DNA of 35,000 bases from Chrysomallon squamiferum. Taxonomy: Eukaryota > Mollusca > Gastropoda > Neomphalida > Peltospiridae. Where the stretch lies: the NCBI GenBank assembly GCA_012295275.1, contig CM022679.1, forward strand, positions 4,115,879 through 4,150,878, in the 5' to 3' direction. The notes below the pieces were generated by a model. The model ran no database searches and was not told the origin of the DNA. It saw nothing but the letters and a program-made list of their open reading frames with translations. This document shows, piece by piece, positions 11,201 to 22,322 of the stretch (its first letter is position 1; each line of letters starts with the position of its first letter). The position numbers were made by a program, and so were the translations under genes.

Positions 11201-11434
11201 ATGCCGGGATCTGTGTACAAATGCCGCGGAGGAAAGAAAATGCAAGTATTGGTTAATATTTTTATCTCGACTTTAATCGCAGACGATAAGGTCAGAAGGC
11301 AATACACTGCCGTGGGTCTTGGCGCGGAGAAAAAAAGTCATCACAGCAGACTAATACCAGCGACTGTATCAGACATCATTTTGCCTATGGTGTCCTTAAA
11401 TCTTCAGCGATCTACACAACGAGGCACTAAATGA
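11201..11434 (+). CDS. Small ORF, 77 aa, unrecognised
   Basis: ATG at 11201 directly follows a C/T-only stretch (about 11170-11200) and runs to TGA at 11432-11434. The product begins MPGSVYKCRGGKKMQVLVN, is basic, non-repetitive and has no clear domain. GC content is higher than in the flanks, which are (AAAT)n before and T-rich after. A possible acceptor (TTTAATCGCAG, 11281) inside means it could also be part of a spliced transcript. Confidence 0.25.
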   Translation: MPGSVYKCRGGKKMQVLVNIFISTLIADDKVRRQYTAVGLGAEKKSHHSRLIPATVSDIILPMVSLNLQRSTQRGTK

Positions 11435-11699
11435 ACTGAACGTTTTTTAACCGACGTTTATCAACGTGTTACGTTACGACTGTTCTTCCGAGCAGATCCC
11501 GTCTCAAATCTCTGTTTTATTCTTTCCCGCCTACTTCTTTCATTCTTTCATTTTGTTTTTAGTTCTGGTTTTAATTTCTTTTCGAGCCGTTTTTGCTTCC
11601 TTTATTTATTACTGATTGCCTGAAAGTTTTTATTGCCATTTTGTCTACTTTTATTTTTTTATTTTTTTTTACGTTTCTTTTCTTTCCCTTCTTCTTCCT

Positions 11700-11850
11700 C
11701 TTATTATTATTATTGTTATTGCTATTACTATTATTATTATTATTGATATTGCTATTACTATTATTATTATTATTATTGATATTGCTATTACTATTATTAT
11801 TATTATTGTTGTTATTATTATTGATATTATTATTATTATTATTATTATTG
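11700..11850. repeat. (ATT)n with 30-33 bp higher-order units
   Basis: ATT triplets interrupted regularly by GATATTGCTATTAC; copies of GCTATTACTA start at 11721, 11751 and 11784. Confidence 0.8.
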
Positions 11851-12307
11851 GTTTCTTTCACTTTAATCACCCTTATTATTTTTGTTTCTTATGAACTGTT
11901 TTCTGTTATTCGTTCTTACTTTCTGTATTTCATTCATTCATTCCTGACTTGTTGATTCTTGACTTTTTCTTTATTTCTGTTTTCTGCTTCTTTCTGCTCT
12001 TCATGTATCCATTCACTTATTATTTAATTTCTACATACATTCAAATATTTTCTCGTCATTTTTTTTCAATCTTTCTTGTGTCTTTTTTTCTTTCAGTCAT
12101 TACTTTGTCTTTCATTATTTCACGTAGTTTTGTTTGTTATCTTTTAAACTATCTCAGTTTAATTTAACCACTATCTTTTACACATTCCATTCTTTAATTA
12201 TCCATTTCAGAAACTTGAAAATAATCAGTCATTCGAAACGAATGTTCAACATTCATGGACATACAACTCATGATAATGCAGTTTTTTTGTTCACTAGATC
12301 ATATCTA

Positions 12308-12390
12308 GATATATATATATATACATAGATAGATAGATATATACATACACAGACAGATATATAGATAGACAGATAGACAGACAGATACAG
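12308..12390. repeat. (AT)n, (ATAG)n and (ACAG)n microsatellite
   Basis: Degenerate tetranucleotide run after a short AT stretch. Confidence 0.8.
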
Positions 12391-13707
12391 TTACAAGTTT
12401 ATCTCATTTTGTACTTTCAGTATAATTGCAATATTTAAATATTAGATTACTGAAGTCCAGAGAATTGGGTTTAAAAAATATCATAACATGATTTTCTTTG
12501 TAAAATACGCTTGTCTCGTCACCATAGATGTTAGAATGGGAAAAATAATTATTTTGTTTATGTTTACATATTCAGACAGTAAAGGACGAAATATTAACTG
12601 ATGGTTTACACGCTAGTTTTAAAATAAAGAACTTTAGGTCTATAAAATCAAAACAAAAAATGATCACGTTAGTGTTGATGATGATATTATTAGCTCTGGC
12701 TGCAACTTTAACAACATGATGATAATGATTACGATGATAATAATAAAAAGATGGAAAACAGCAGTAATAACAACAGTAACAAAATTAATAATTAATGATA
12801 AGAAGAAGAAGAAGGAGAAGAAGAAGATCAAGAAGAAGATAAAAAAGTAGATAAAGAAACAGAGAAGGAACAGATGTAGAAAACAAGTAGGGAGAACAAG
12901 TAATAAAATTAAATCAAAACATAGCGTTGTACATTTTATATAAAACATGCTACAGAAATCTATCAAATAAACTGATTCTAAATACGACTAATTCAAAGCG
13001 TTATCTGTTACGCAAACGAAGGCAAAAAAATTCCCCTAAAACCCTCAAAAAACAATAACAGCAAAAATTCTAAAACATACAAACAGCACAGTAAAACAAC
13101 AAGCACAAAAAAATACCTTTTCCCCAGTAAGTACTTGAAGGTAATCGTAGACAGATAGCTAGCTAGCTGATCTGCTGTCTCTGTCTCAATCTTTTTTGCA
13201 ACCCTTTGGACTTAAGCTGCGAAGCTACATAAAGTTTACACAAATTTTAGTCGCTTATTTGTTGGAAGGATGTCGCTAGATTAAGACTATCATCTCGCTG
13301 TACATGGTGTATCGATTTTGGCAATTGGTCTCTAACTGGCATTGGCCAAATCGATACTTATAATCTGTTGTGGTGTGGAGATGGATTCGGGGACCTCGTA
13401 TCACTCTTCAGAACATGGGGGTCTGCAAAATAAATGATATATATGTGGTCTTTTTAGCTCCGGTAATTGAAATGCTTTGTAAAGTATTCAGTTGGGAGAT
13501 TTTTGGTGATGCACGTTTATTCGATCGCAAAAGAAAGGTCGTTCAAGCTCGTGAGTCGACTTTTATGTAAGAAAAAGATGTAAAAGTGAAGTAGATATGT
13601 GAAAGTTTTCAACTATGCTCTGTGTCTGTTATCATGGACATTTTTTTACGTACTGGAATACATTTATGTATAAGGTCCCAGTTTATATGCTGAAGAGTGT
13701 TTTGTAT

Positions 13708-13860
13708 TACCTTTATTACTACTACTACTACATTATTGCTTTTGCAACTACTACATCTAAAATGACTACTGTTATCACTATTAAAATTACTTATAAAACT
13801 ATATTACTACCATTAGTAATTGAATTACTGTTACTACAACTATTACTATGAGACATAAAT
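13708..13860. repeat. Degenerate (TAC/TTA)n
   Basis: Diverged TAC, ACT and TTA triplets; the apparent hydrophobic ORF over it is a repeat artefact. Confidence 0.6.
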
Positions 13861-14161
13861 TAATTCTAAAAATACTATTACTACCATCACACCTGAAAAT
13901 ATTGTTACTACTTTAATAAACTGCATCAGAGCAGTATTAGTGCAGGTATAACATAGCTGTAATAATAACCATTTTTAACTGAGGGCATTCACGTGACTCC
14001 TTTATGCAATGACGCATAAGATGATTCGAGAGACTTGGCATAGAAGCTTATTAACGGGAAGTTTTATTAGAAAAGTTTAGCTTCAAAGGATGACTGATAA
14101 AAAGGAAACAATTATCAAAGCGGTCAAATAGTGTTTTGATTGTATTGGATATAAAGAGAAG

Positions 14162-14167
<6 letters not shown>

Positions 14168-14241
<74 letters not shown>
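14168..14241 (+). repeat. (GA)n microsatellite
   Basis: About 37 uninterrupted GA units, purines on the + strand. Confidence 0.95.
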
Positions 14242-14244
<3 letters not shown>

Positions 14245-14707
14245 TCTGAAATAAACTGACAATCATAAATACATAGAAATACACATACATATATAATTTT
14301 TCAACAAATCTCGGAATTGTTAAATCCAATATTTAGCTAATGATTTATACCATTTCTTGATACTGCGTCTAAGAATTTTTTTTTATTATTATTTTTTTTT
14401 TTGTAATAATTTTTACTCGAATATGAATTGGGCAAATCTCTCTCTTTATCATTTTTATGCAGACGCACACATCCATCGACATTCGTACACGCGCATGAAT
14501 CCTATTAAGATGTCTGCTATTAAAAACTGGACGAGGAACATCTTATTTCCTTTTCTCTCGACTAATTTGTAAATTACACTAACTTGACCGCGTGTTCGCC
14601 AGCTTTTCCCAGTGTCCCCAAGACAGATCTGTCTCGAGAAATACGTAAGAAAATTTCCGAAATAATAAACTAAAGAGAAGGAAAAACGTAAAAAAAAAAA
14701 AAAAAAA

Positions 14708-14863
14708 ATGAATGCAGTGACTAACTCGATGACGACAGAAGTGGTTTTAGTGTCTGAACAACACCCGTTCGCATCTCAGGAGACAGAACCGTGTGAGAAC
14801 GAAGACATTTATTTGTTCCTAGGAAATTTGCACGACGACTTCTTAGTTAGGTGTTTTTACTAA
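14708..14863 (+). CDS. Small ORF, 51 aa acidic protein, unrecognised
   Basis: ATG directly after a 19-base A tract, 51 codons, TAA at 14861-14863. It begins MNAVTNSMTTEVVLVSEQHP and is acidic (E/D in the middle, DD near the end) with a hydrophobic, Cys-containing end (FLVRCFY). Its composition looks like real protein rather than repeat translation. A GTGTTT donor after GTTAG near the end could extend it. No homologue is recognised and no membrane segment seen. Confidence 0.3.
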   Translation: MNAVTNSMTTEVVLVSEQHPFASQETEPCENEDIYLFLGNLHDDFLVRCFY

Positions 14864-15228
14864 AACCCATCAGTACGAAACACTTTATTTATTTGTTTCA
14901 TGTTTTTTTTTTTTTTTTTTTTTTTATCTTTGGAACGAATTTTGGTCCCAAAGCAATTTGAAAAATTAATACGTAACTGAAATTTAAAAGTTAATGGACA
15001 TAGACCGAGCTTCGTACAAATCGGTTAATATATACAAATTAGTGTGTAAAATTCTTGTGTAGCGATACTGCACGCTACGCATGCGCATGTACACTGATGT
15101 TTCCACTCATATTCACTTTTCGTCATAAAGACACACCTAATCGTACCCCCACCCACAACATGCACGAGGCGCGCAAACTGGTGTCAATCATAGGAAGGGG
15201 CTAGATCATTACTCCTCCAAGTGAGATA

Positions 15229-15408
15229 TAAAAAAAAAATAAAAAAAAATAAAATAAAATTACAAATGTTAACGATAAATTAAAATAAATAAATAAATAA
15301 ATATATAGATAGATAGATAAATAAATACATAAATAGATAGATAGATAAATAAATAAATAAATAAATAAATAGATAAATAAATAAATAAATATATAAATAA
15401 ATAAATAA

Positions 15409-15440
<32 letters not shown>

Positions 15441-15461
15441 ATAAATAAATAAATAAATAAA

Positions 15462-15514
<53 letters not shown>

Positions 15515-15515
15515 A
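15229..15515. repeat. (AAAT)n/(GATA)n array
   Basis: Nearly 290 bases of AAAT alternating with blocks of GATA, the longest simple array in the window. Confidence 0.92.
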
Positions 15516-15978
15516 ATGAAAATAATTTAAAAAGCTAAAATAGATATAAAACCCTGCAGCATTAATAACAAAAATGATATCATTTACAATTGCATCCCGT
15601 TCTAAAGATCAATATAAGTTATGTATTTTCACGTGATGGGAGAAAAACCTCTTCGCAATTTTCTAACTGAAGAAGAAATGCCTCATTGACGTTTTCACGT
15701 TGTTTTTCTTTAAAGTAATTTTGAATAAAAAAAATGGGAAAAGAAAAAGAAAAAAGAAAACAAAAAACCCATTTGTATTTAATAAATGTTGACATCGTGA
15801 ATTCAAACAAGATTAATATTTCCTGGAGATTTTTTTCTGTTTCGTTTTATTTTATTAAGTAATCTGTATTCTTTAATAATATTATTATTTAATATTGAAT
15901 TATTTCCCAAACGATTTTTGTTTGAGAAGCTAAAGTTCAGATAATTGAGGTTTTTTCAGGGATGATAACGTGTGTGAC

Positions 15979-16084
<106 letters not shown>

Positions 16085-16260
16085 TGTAAAACATTTAAAA
16101 TTAGCAAGGAATTAGAAGAAATGAAGACACAACAACAATAAAGGAAATTATGAAATAAATAAACAGAAAATCTGCTAAGTGAAATTTATACATAAACAAT
16201 AATTGCGAAAGAAAAAAAAAGAAAAAGAAGAAAAAGGAAGAGGACAGAAAGATGTTAAAA

Positions 16261-16415
16261 TAATAAATAAATAAATAAATAAATATTGAAAACAACAACA
16301 AAACATCAACAACAACAACAACAACAACAATAATAATAATGATAATAATAATATCAGTAATGGTAGTAATAGTAATCGTATTAATAGTAGTAGTACCAAA
16401 ACAACAACAACAATA
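16261..16415. repeat. (AAAT)n, (AAC)n and (AAT/AGT)n tract
   Basis: Successive short arrays of different triplets and tetranucleotides. ORFs over it are artefacts. Confidence 0.8.
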
Positions 16416-16548
16416 AAGGTAGTAACCATATCAACAACAATAACATCAACTACAGAAAGTCCAAAAATAAATTTAAAAAAAAAATAATTATTTTATCTCT
16501 ATCATTCTACGATTTAAAACATCTTTCAATATTAAACACTCATTTCAG

Positions 16549-16740
16549 TTTGAAAACGGATCAAATTCGTCTCTGCAATTTGACGGAGGCGGGCACTGGA
16601 AACACCCTCTGGTAGAATCAACGAACTCTCTCCTAGCAGACTCGACCTGTCCTGCCAACAACCTTCGCCACGAAGCTGAACACAGATCCCGCAGAGTCTC
16701 AGCATTATCTTGTGTTAGTCAATGGCTGCTGTCAGTAATT
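16549..16740 (+). CDS. Candidate internal exon, 64 codons without ATG, unrecognised
   Basis: The acceptor AACACTCATTTCAG precedes 16549 and a GTGAGT donor begins at 16741. The 192 bases between are about half GC in AT-rich surroundings and open in one frame, phase 0 on both sides. The peptide begins FENGSNSSLQFDGGGHWKHP and contains an NSS sequon. The frame continues open past the donor to TAG at 16770. No family is recognised. It could be an orphan exon, a 5' non-coding exon of the transporter 4.2 kb downstream, or chance. Confidence 0.3.
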
Positions 16741-16936
16741 GTGAGTGTGCCACGTAACACAGGCACCTAGGGACGGTCTGCTGATAGCAGGGTAAATGTC
16801 AGACCTGCAGGTTTGTCTACGATCAGAATAAGACTTCAGAGAAACAGTCTGGCGTGTTTGAATGTACACTGTGCGAGCAGATAGAGTACTTTATGTTTAA
16901 AAGAGAAGATGGAGTTGTCAGATATAGAGATGTACA

Positions 16937-17046
16937 TACATACATATATATATACACCCATACACAAACACACACACACACACACATCCACACACACACA
17001 CACACACACATACACACACACACACCCACCCACCCACACACATATA
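16937..17046. repeat. (CA)n microsatellite, interrupted
   Basis: CA with CATA and CCCA interruptions. Confidence 0.88.
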
Positions 17047-17115
17047 TAAGCACGCAGTTTTTTTATCCTTCGTGAATTTTGCGTTCATTTTATTTTTTAG
17101 TAAAAATATATACGT

Positions 17116-17208
17116 TGTATGTATGTATGTATATTTATGTACGTTAATGTGTGTATGTGTATGTGTATATATGTCAATATATGTAGATTATATAAATATA
17201 TATATATG
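17116..17208. repeat. (GTAT)n and (AT)n tract
   Basis: GTAT and GTGT units running into TATATA. Confidence 0.75.
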
Positions 17209-17934
17209 CCCAACAAGAAGCACGAAAAAAAAAAAAACTCTACAAAAAACAAAACAACAACAAGAAAAGAAAACCAGTAGCCAATGACATCACTCCTATT
17301 ACTATTATCATTCAGTATTTTGCTGAACGCAGAAATAATTGTTAATAAGGCGTTAAACAATTTTTATTTATTTATTTATAAAGTATAAACATGCATATCT
17401 ATTTATTTTGTAATGGTGAATTTACTATACGAATATTTCAACATCATTTTATTTTTTTTTATCTAAATTAATTTGTCTTGAACGCAAAAAGTAAATCGTA
17501 GTTATCTCCCCTGGACCAGTCGCTGGTAAAGTCAGCTGTTTTGTTGAAATAAGAAAACCTAAACGATTTCAGATTAATAATACAATTAAGTGAAATATGT
17601 GTAAAACAAATTAACTTTGTATTTAGTGCAAAATTTAATGTTGATGATTGTTACATTATTTCTATCACAAAAGGAAAATTCCTGCTTGTTAACAAAATAT
17701 TTTGCAATTTTTTTTTTTTTTATCTTGAAATAGACGATGTTATTGAATGGTATTTAGAAGTGTTATCGACAATTTTATTCTTTAGCTTTTGTTAATTAAC
17801 GAAAGCTTAAAATATGATTTCTTATTTCTTTTTGGAGCCATTTTCAAGTATATGTCAACCGTTTTATCTTTGGTACAAGCTAACTAGAACTTAACTATTT
17901 ATGTATGTATGAATCTGTGGCGTATACATCGATG

Positions 17935-17935
<1 letters not shown>

Positions 17936-17993
<58 letters not shown>
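17936..17993. repeat. (TG)n microsatellite
   Basis: About 28 TG units, the only long dinucleotide array here with TG rather than CA on the + strand. Confidence 0.93.
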
Positions 17994-17994
<1 letters not shown>

Positions 17995-18329
17995 TACGTG
18001 AACATTGAATTTGAAAGCTTAACGACTTCGCTACTGGAATATTACACATCAGTTATTTTAAACAAATAGCTATCGGGACGTTCTAGCGTAATTCTAAAAC
18101 AGCAAATCCGATAAATCGAAATTTCTTCTCTAATTACGTCTTCTCCTGGGTCTATGCGATTGTTTGCGATTGTTTTCAGATATTTTGTTTTATTCTGAAG
18201 AGTAAATCATTTATGCCACTCAGAATTCAACATGTTCTGTTTACCAGTGAAAAATAACAACAGTGCACACTGACTGAGAAGAAAAGCTAGGTAATGCATT
18301 AGTAATATGTTTAAATATAGAGACGAGAC

Positions 18330-18334
<5 letters not shown>

Positions 18335-18424
<90 letters not shown>
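18335..18424 (+). repeat. (GA)n microsatellite ending in G8
   Basis: About 40 GA units then a run of G (18417-18424), purines on the + strand. Confidence 0.95.
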
Positions 18425-18652
18425 TAAACAAGGAAACAATAACTGAAGTAATATAATAACAATACTTACAACGAAGCAGTAAAACCAGCTGTTTTCCGAT
18501 TATTATATAAAAAAACCCCCAAAACTCACATTAAAAAAACGGTCAGATTGTATACCACTCGTTCCACTGTTTTGGCCTGGCGCAGACAAAAAAACCCACA
18601 TAACACAGTTTAACTGTCTCCTACATCCACGGATGTATCCTATTAAAACTGC

Positions 18653-18835
18653 ATGGAAGAGAGAAATACAAGTATGAGTTTTCCCTTCACAGTACGACTG
18701 CTAACAGCCCGTGGCCTAGAACAGCGTGGATCGAGTCAGCAAGGTATTACACCAATCAGTGGTCACGCCTGCGTCAAGTGGCTTTTTCTTTTTCTCTTTT
18801 CTCTTATCAAAAGTTTATCGCCCGTTTTTTTCTAA
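18653..18835 (+). CDS. Small ORF, 60 aa with hydrophobic end, unrecognised
   Basis: ATG to TAA, beginning MEERNTSMSFPFTVRLLTAR and ending in a hydrophobic run from a T-rich stretch (WLFLFLFSLIKSLSPVFF). The first 31 codons look protein-like and a GTATTA donor follows CAGCAAG, so the T-rich end may be intronic. No homologue is recognised. Confidence 0.2.
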   Translation: MEERNTSMSFPFTVRLLTARGLEQRGSSQQGITPISGHACVKWLFLFLFSLIKSLSPVFF

Positions 18836-19269
18836 AAGACCGGGCAGAATAGTCCATTGATTCGAGAGATTAATTGCACCAAGTTCCTGCCGCGAAACTG
18901 GAGTTGGTGGTTGAAGTTGTCGTAGTTTCGTGTGATGCGCCACAACACATTAGCTGTGAGAAAATGATTATGTATTTTTGAGAAGAATAAATGAAAAATT
19001 CAAGAGATGTGAGTTAGAAAAAAAAGAGTGGGAGAGAAAAAAAAAAAAGAAAAGAAAAAAGAACACATAGTACAAATCAGGAAATAATGTTATGGTTGAA
19101 CAGAGATGTTTTATCTTGATTGCAATATTTATTCACAGTGTTGTGAAGTTAACAACATTAACAACAAAGAACCACATATATAATTACATTTGCAGACCAA
19201 ATTCATTATAAATTAATTACAGAAAAAGGTCACTGATCAGATGAACTTCTAAATGAAACATACGTTATG

Positions 19270-19435
19270 TTCTATTGCCATAAATACAGTTACAGGCCTC
19301 ATTTCATGGTTTGACCTTTGACATCAACTCGACCTGTGAAGGATTATTAGCGATAGAAGAAGAACCCGGCAGTGATGGGATTTGAACTCACAGATGTGAG
19401 GAACAGCGTCTCTGATGCCGTTCTGTCACGCCATT
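19270..19435 (-). mobile_element. tRNA-related SINE-like fragment
   Basis: Read on the - strand, 19388-19378 is AGTTCAAATCC, a good Pol III B box, followed by CATCACTGCCGGG as in tRNA-derived SINE heads. An A-box-like TGGCGTGACAGAACGG lies about 30 bases upstream (19433-19418). It is too diverged to fold as a tRNA. The body after the head (ending near 19270) and the exact edges are inference. Confidence 0.55.
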
Positions 19436-19733
19436 GTTCTTTTGGTTGTTCTAACATTTCACTAATTAATGAAACCGAGAAGTGTGTTTTCTGTATCGCC
19501 ACTAATTTACCTTTCAACACATGCATACTAAAGTGTTTGGAGAAAAACGACAACAATAACAACGCAGTACTGATCTCATTATAAGAGACACCGATGAACA
19601 AATGGATTGATGGGTAAATGAAAAATGAAAGAATGAATAAAGAATTAAATTTGTAGTTAAATAATTAAGTACAAATCGACGTATATATATGTTTATATTA
19701 ACTAGTACTACTAGAAGTTATATGAGCAAAATT

Positions 19734-19812
19734 TGTTCATTATTAACAAACTTGTTATATATATATATAATATTTGTTACATTATTAACAAACTTGTATA
19801 TATATATATATA
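19734..19812. repeat. Two-copy tandem duplication with (AT)n
   Basis: The segment TTGTTCATTATTAACAAACTTG plus a TA run is followed by a near copy beginning TTGTTACATTATTAACAAAC. Confidence 0.65.
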
Positions 19813-20229
19813 GATTAGTCTGGAATCAGGAAGAATCAATCCCATGATTATTTGTTACATTCAGTGACAAAACCCTCTGCGTGCATCTTTTGGACTTGAA
19901 TATGAAAAATATGATAGTAACGCTTATTAATAGTATTTATTATGTTGGTTTATATTCGTCTAGGGCGCGGTTTCTATTGCACACAGTCTGAACCTGACGT
20001 TTACAATGTTGTTGTTGTATTTCAGCTGAGATGTAGACAAACAATAACTGACTCGACGAGACTGTTCACAGAAAATACAAGTAATTAATAGAAAGTATCA
20101 CGTTTCAAAGCTGTGTCAGCTACGTAAGCTGATATCAGCAACGACGACGTTCGCACAATGAATCAAAGACAGCTTGAATGTCGCAGACGAAGTAATGTAA
20201 CACAGTGACTTGTAGTTAAACTTGGTATA

Positions 20230-20615
20230 CAGTGAACCCGCGATTTAATGGACTTCATTCCAGCTGAAGTTGGTAGGTTCGAGGCAAACCTAAGTTTCTC
20301 TGGAACTGCGAATATCTTCACTGATTGACGCGATTCTCGATTGTTTGAGACACACACGCACACACGCGCGCGCGCACACAGTCACACACACAATTTGTTA
20401 GCGTGCACATTCTGAAGCTTATCTTTTATCTGCATGATAATTTAGTGATCGTATTTGTTACCTTCTTAGATTCAGTTTCTCTTATTTCTCTTAGTATTAA
20501 AATTACTAAAACTATCGTAATAAAGTATATAAAATTACAGGCTGTAATATTAAAATATTATTCTTTCTAAAACGTCCTTTCCCTGCTGTTACTTCGTTAA
20601 ATCGAGGGTCTAGTG
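20230..20615. mobile_element. pogo/Tigger-like MITE upstream of the transporter
   Basis: Ends with imperfect inverted repeats: CAGTGAACCCGCGATTTAA at the left and the complement of CACTAGACCCTCGATTTAA at the right, flanked by TA on both sides (20228-20229, 20616-20617). The TA duplication and a CAG..ACCC terminus resemble the pogo/Tigger branch of Tc1/mariner elements. It is 386 bp with no transposase frame, so non-autonomous. A (CA/CG)n patch lies inside it at 20351-20392. It ends 360 bp before the transporter ATG. Confidence 0.7.
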
Positions 20616-20975
20616 TAGTTTACTTTTTGTTTTTTGTTTTGTGTTTCCTTTTCTTTCTTTCTTGTATACAACGCACTTGATGACATCACACAAACTGCCA
20701 TCAGTCAAACGTCTCCCAGAACACGATCTCACGTATTCTTTTCTAAATAAACATTGCAGGTTTCTGTTTATTTTTTTTTTGTTTTCCTCAGTGTCCTTCT
20801 TTTTTATACCTACTTCGTTTCATTCATTATTCTCCAAAACGGTCAGGGTCAAACAAAAAGTCGACCTCTAACAGTTTTACAATGCAAACATCAAAACGTT
20901 GACAGCGGTTAAAACATCTTCGGTTTTTTTTAGTTTTTTTTAAAGAAGTTGTTTTCTGTGGGTAAAATTTTCACT

Positions 20976-21118
20976 ATGAAATTTCAAGACATATTTAATT
21001 ACATAGGTGATTTTGGAACTTATCAGAAAAGAATCTATTTTACTGCTGCAGCTATTGCTATCGCTAACGCATTTCAGCAGATGGTCGTTGTCTTTTCTCT
21101 CACGGAACCGAAGTCAAG
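20976..21118 (+). CDS. SLC22-like exon 1: N-terminus and TM1
   Basis: Encodes residues 1-47 and two bases of Arg48. It opens with [19 protein letters not shown], the typical short cytoplasmic SLC22 N-terminus, followed by TM1 (about 20-42). The donor is AG|GTAAGA, phase 2. The intron begins with a 24-base T tract from position +10. An in-frame stop lies 43 bases before the ATG, so no longer N-terminus is possible from contiguous sequence. An upstream non-coding exon remains possible, because AG acceptors follow T-rich tracts at about 20932 and 20945. Confidence 0.9.
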
Positions 21119-21228
21119 GTAAGATGGTTTTTTTTTTTTTTTTTTTTTTTTGTACACTGGATGCCATTTTATCTGTTTTGTGATGATGATATTAGTGATA
21201 ATGATGCTGCTGATGATGATATCTTTAA

Positions 21229-21259
<31 letters not shown>

Positions 21260-22244
21260 TTTTGATATGGGTAGAATAAATCAATCCATATGAAAACAAA
21301 AATAAATTAATAAATAAATAAAATTACAAATCTAAATAACCATAAAACATTTTAAAAAAATAAAAAATAATATGTATATACAAAATAACAACACCAAACA
21401 ATTAAAGAAACAAAAAACAAACAAAGAAAACAACAAACAAAACAAACAACAATAACAAAAATAAATCCCCCCCCCCTGAAAAAATAAAACAAATAACAAA
21501 CAAATAAAATCAAACAAAATAACGTAATCAAGACCTTCCCTCCAAATAAAAGTACACAGAAATCCATCTCTTAAAACTAAACACGAAAAAAAGAAGAAGA
21601 CGACGACGAAGAAGAGCTATTCAAACAACATACAGAGCTGTGCAGACGTAATTTTCCCGTTTATTCTGTTACCGTTTCTAGGTCACGAGGAAAAAAAATA
21701 ACAAAAACAGTTTTCTGTCACGTGAAAAGTCCAAGGAAATAGGACAAACAGAAACGACGTACATCACAATTAAGACTGTTTTTTTTTTTTTTTTTTTGCA
21801 TTTATACAAAGCAAAAATAGTACATTCTTTGAAAACAAACAGACACCCCCATCCGCAAGAAAATAGAAAAACAAACACAAAAAGAGGAGAGAGTTCACTG
21901 TGTATGTATGTATGTATGTATATATGTGTGTGTGTGTATGTATGTATGTATGTATGCATGTGTTTATGTATGTAAGTGTGTATGTATGTACACATGTATG
22001 TATGTTTGTAACGGGTAATTTTTACTGTCTATAAATTCAGGTGTGCAGTTCCTGGTTTGACTAACGACTCGTACTCAGACCGCAGTGTGTTTGTAAATGA
22101 GAGTGTTCCCTGGCAGACAGACAGCGACGGCAAACTGAGGCTTTCTAAGTGTTCCAGGTACGACGTTGACGGGAACGGCACGGTGGACTGTGACGCCTGG
22201 GTTTACGACAAAACGGTGTTCGAAGAAACGGCAACGTCGGAGGT

Positions 22245-22322
<78 letters not shown>

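Noticed and set aside
11571-11955. Poly-Leu, poly-Ile and poly-Asn reading frames
   Set aside because: Six-frame translation of an (ATT)n array; no start context or unique sequence.
19372-19440. Intact tRNA gene on the - strand
   Set aside because: B box is good, but the acceptor stem and anticodon arm do not pair; a SINE head fits better.
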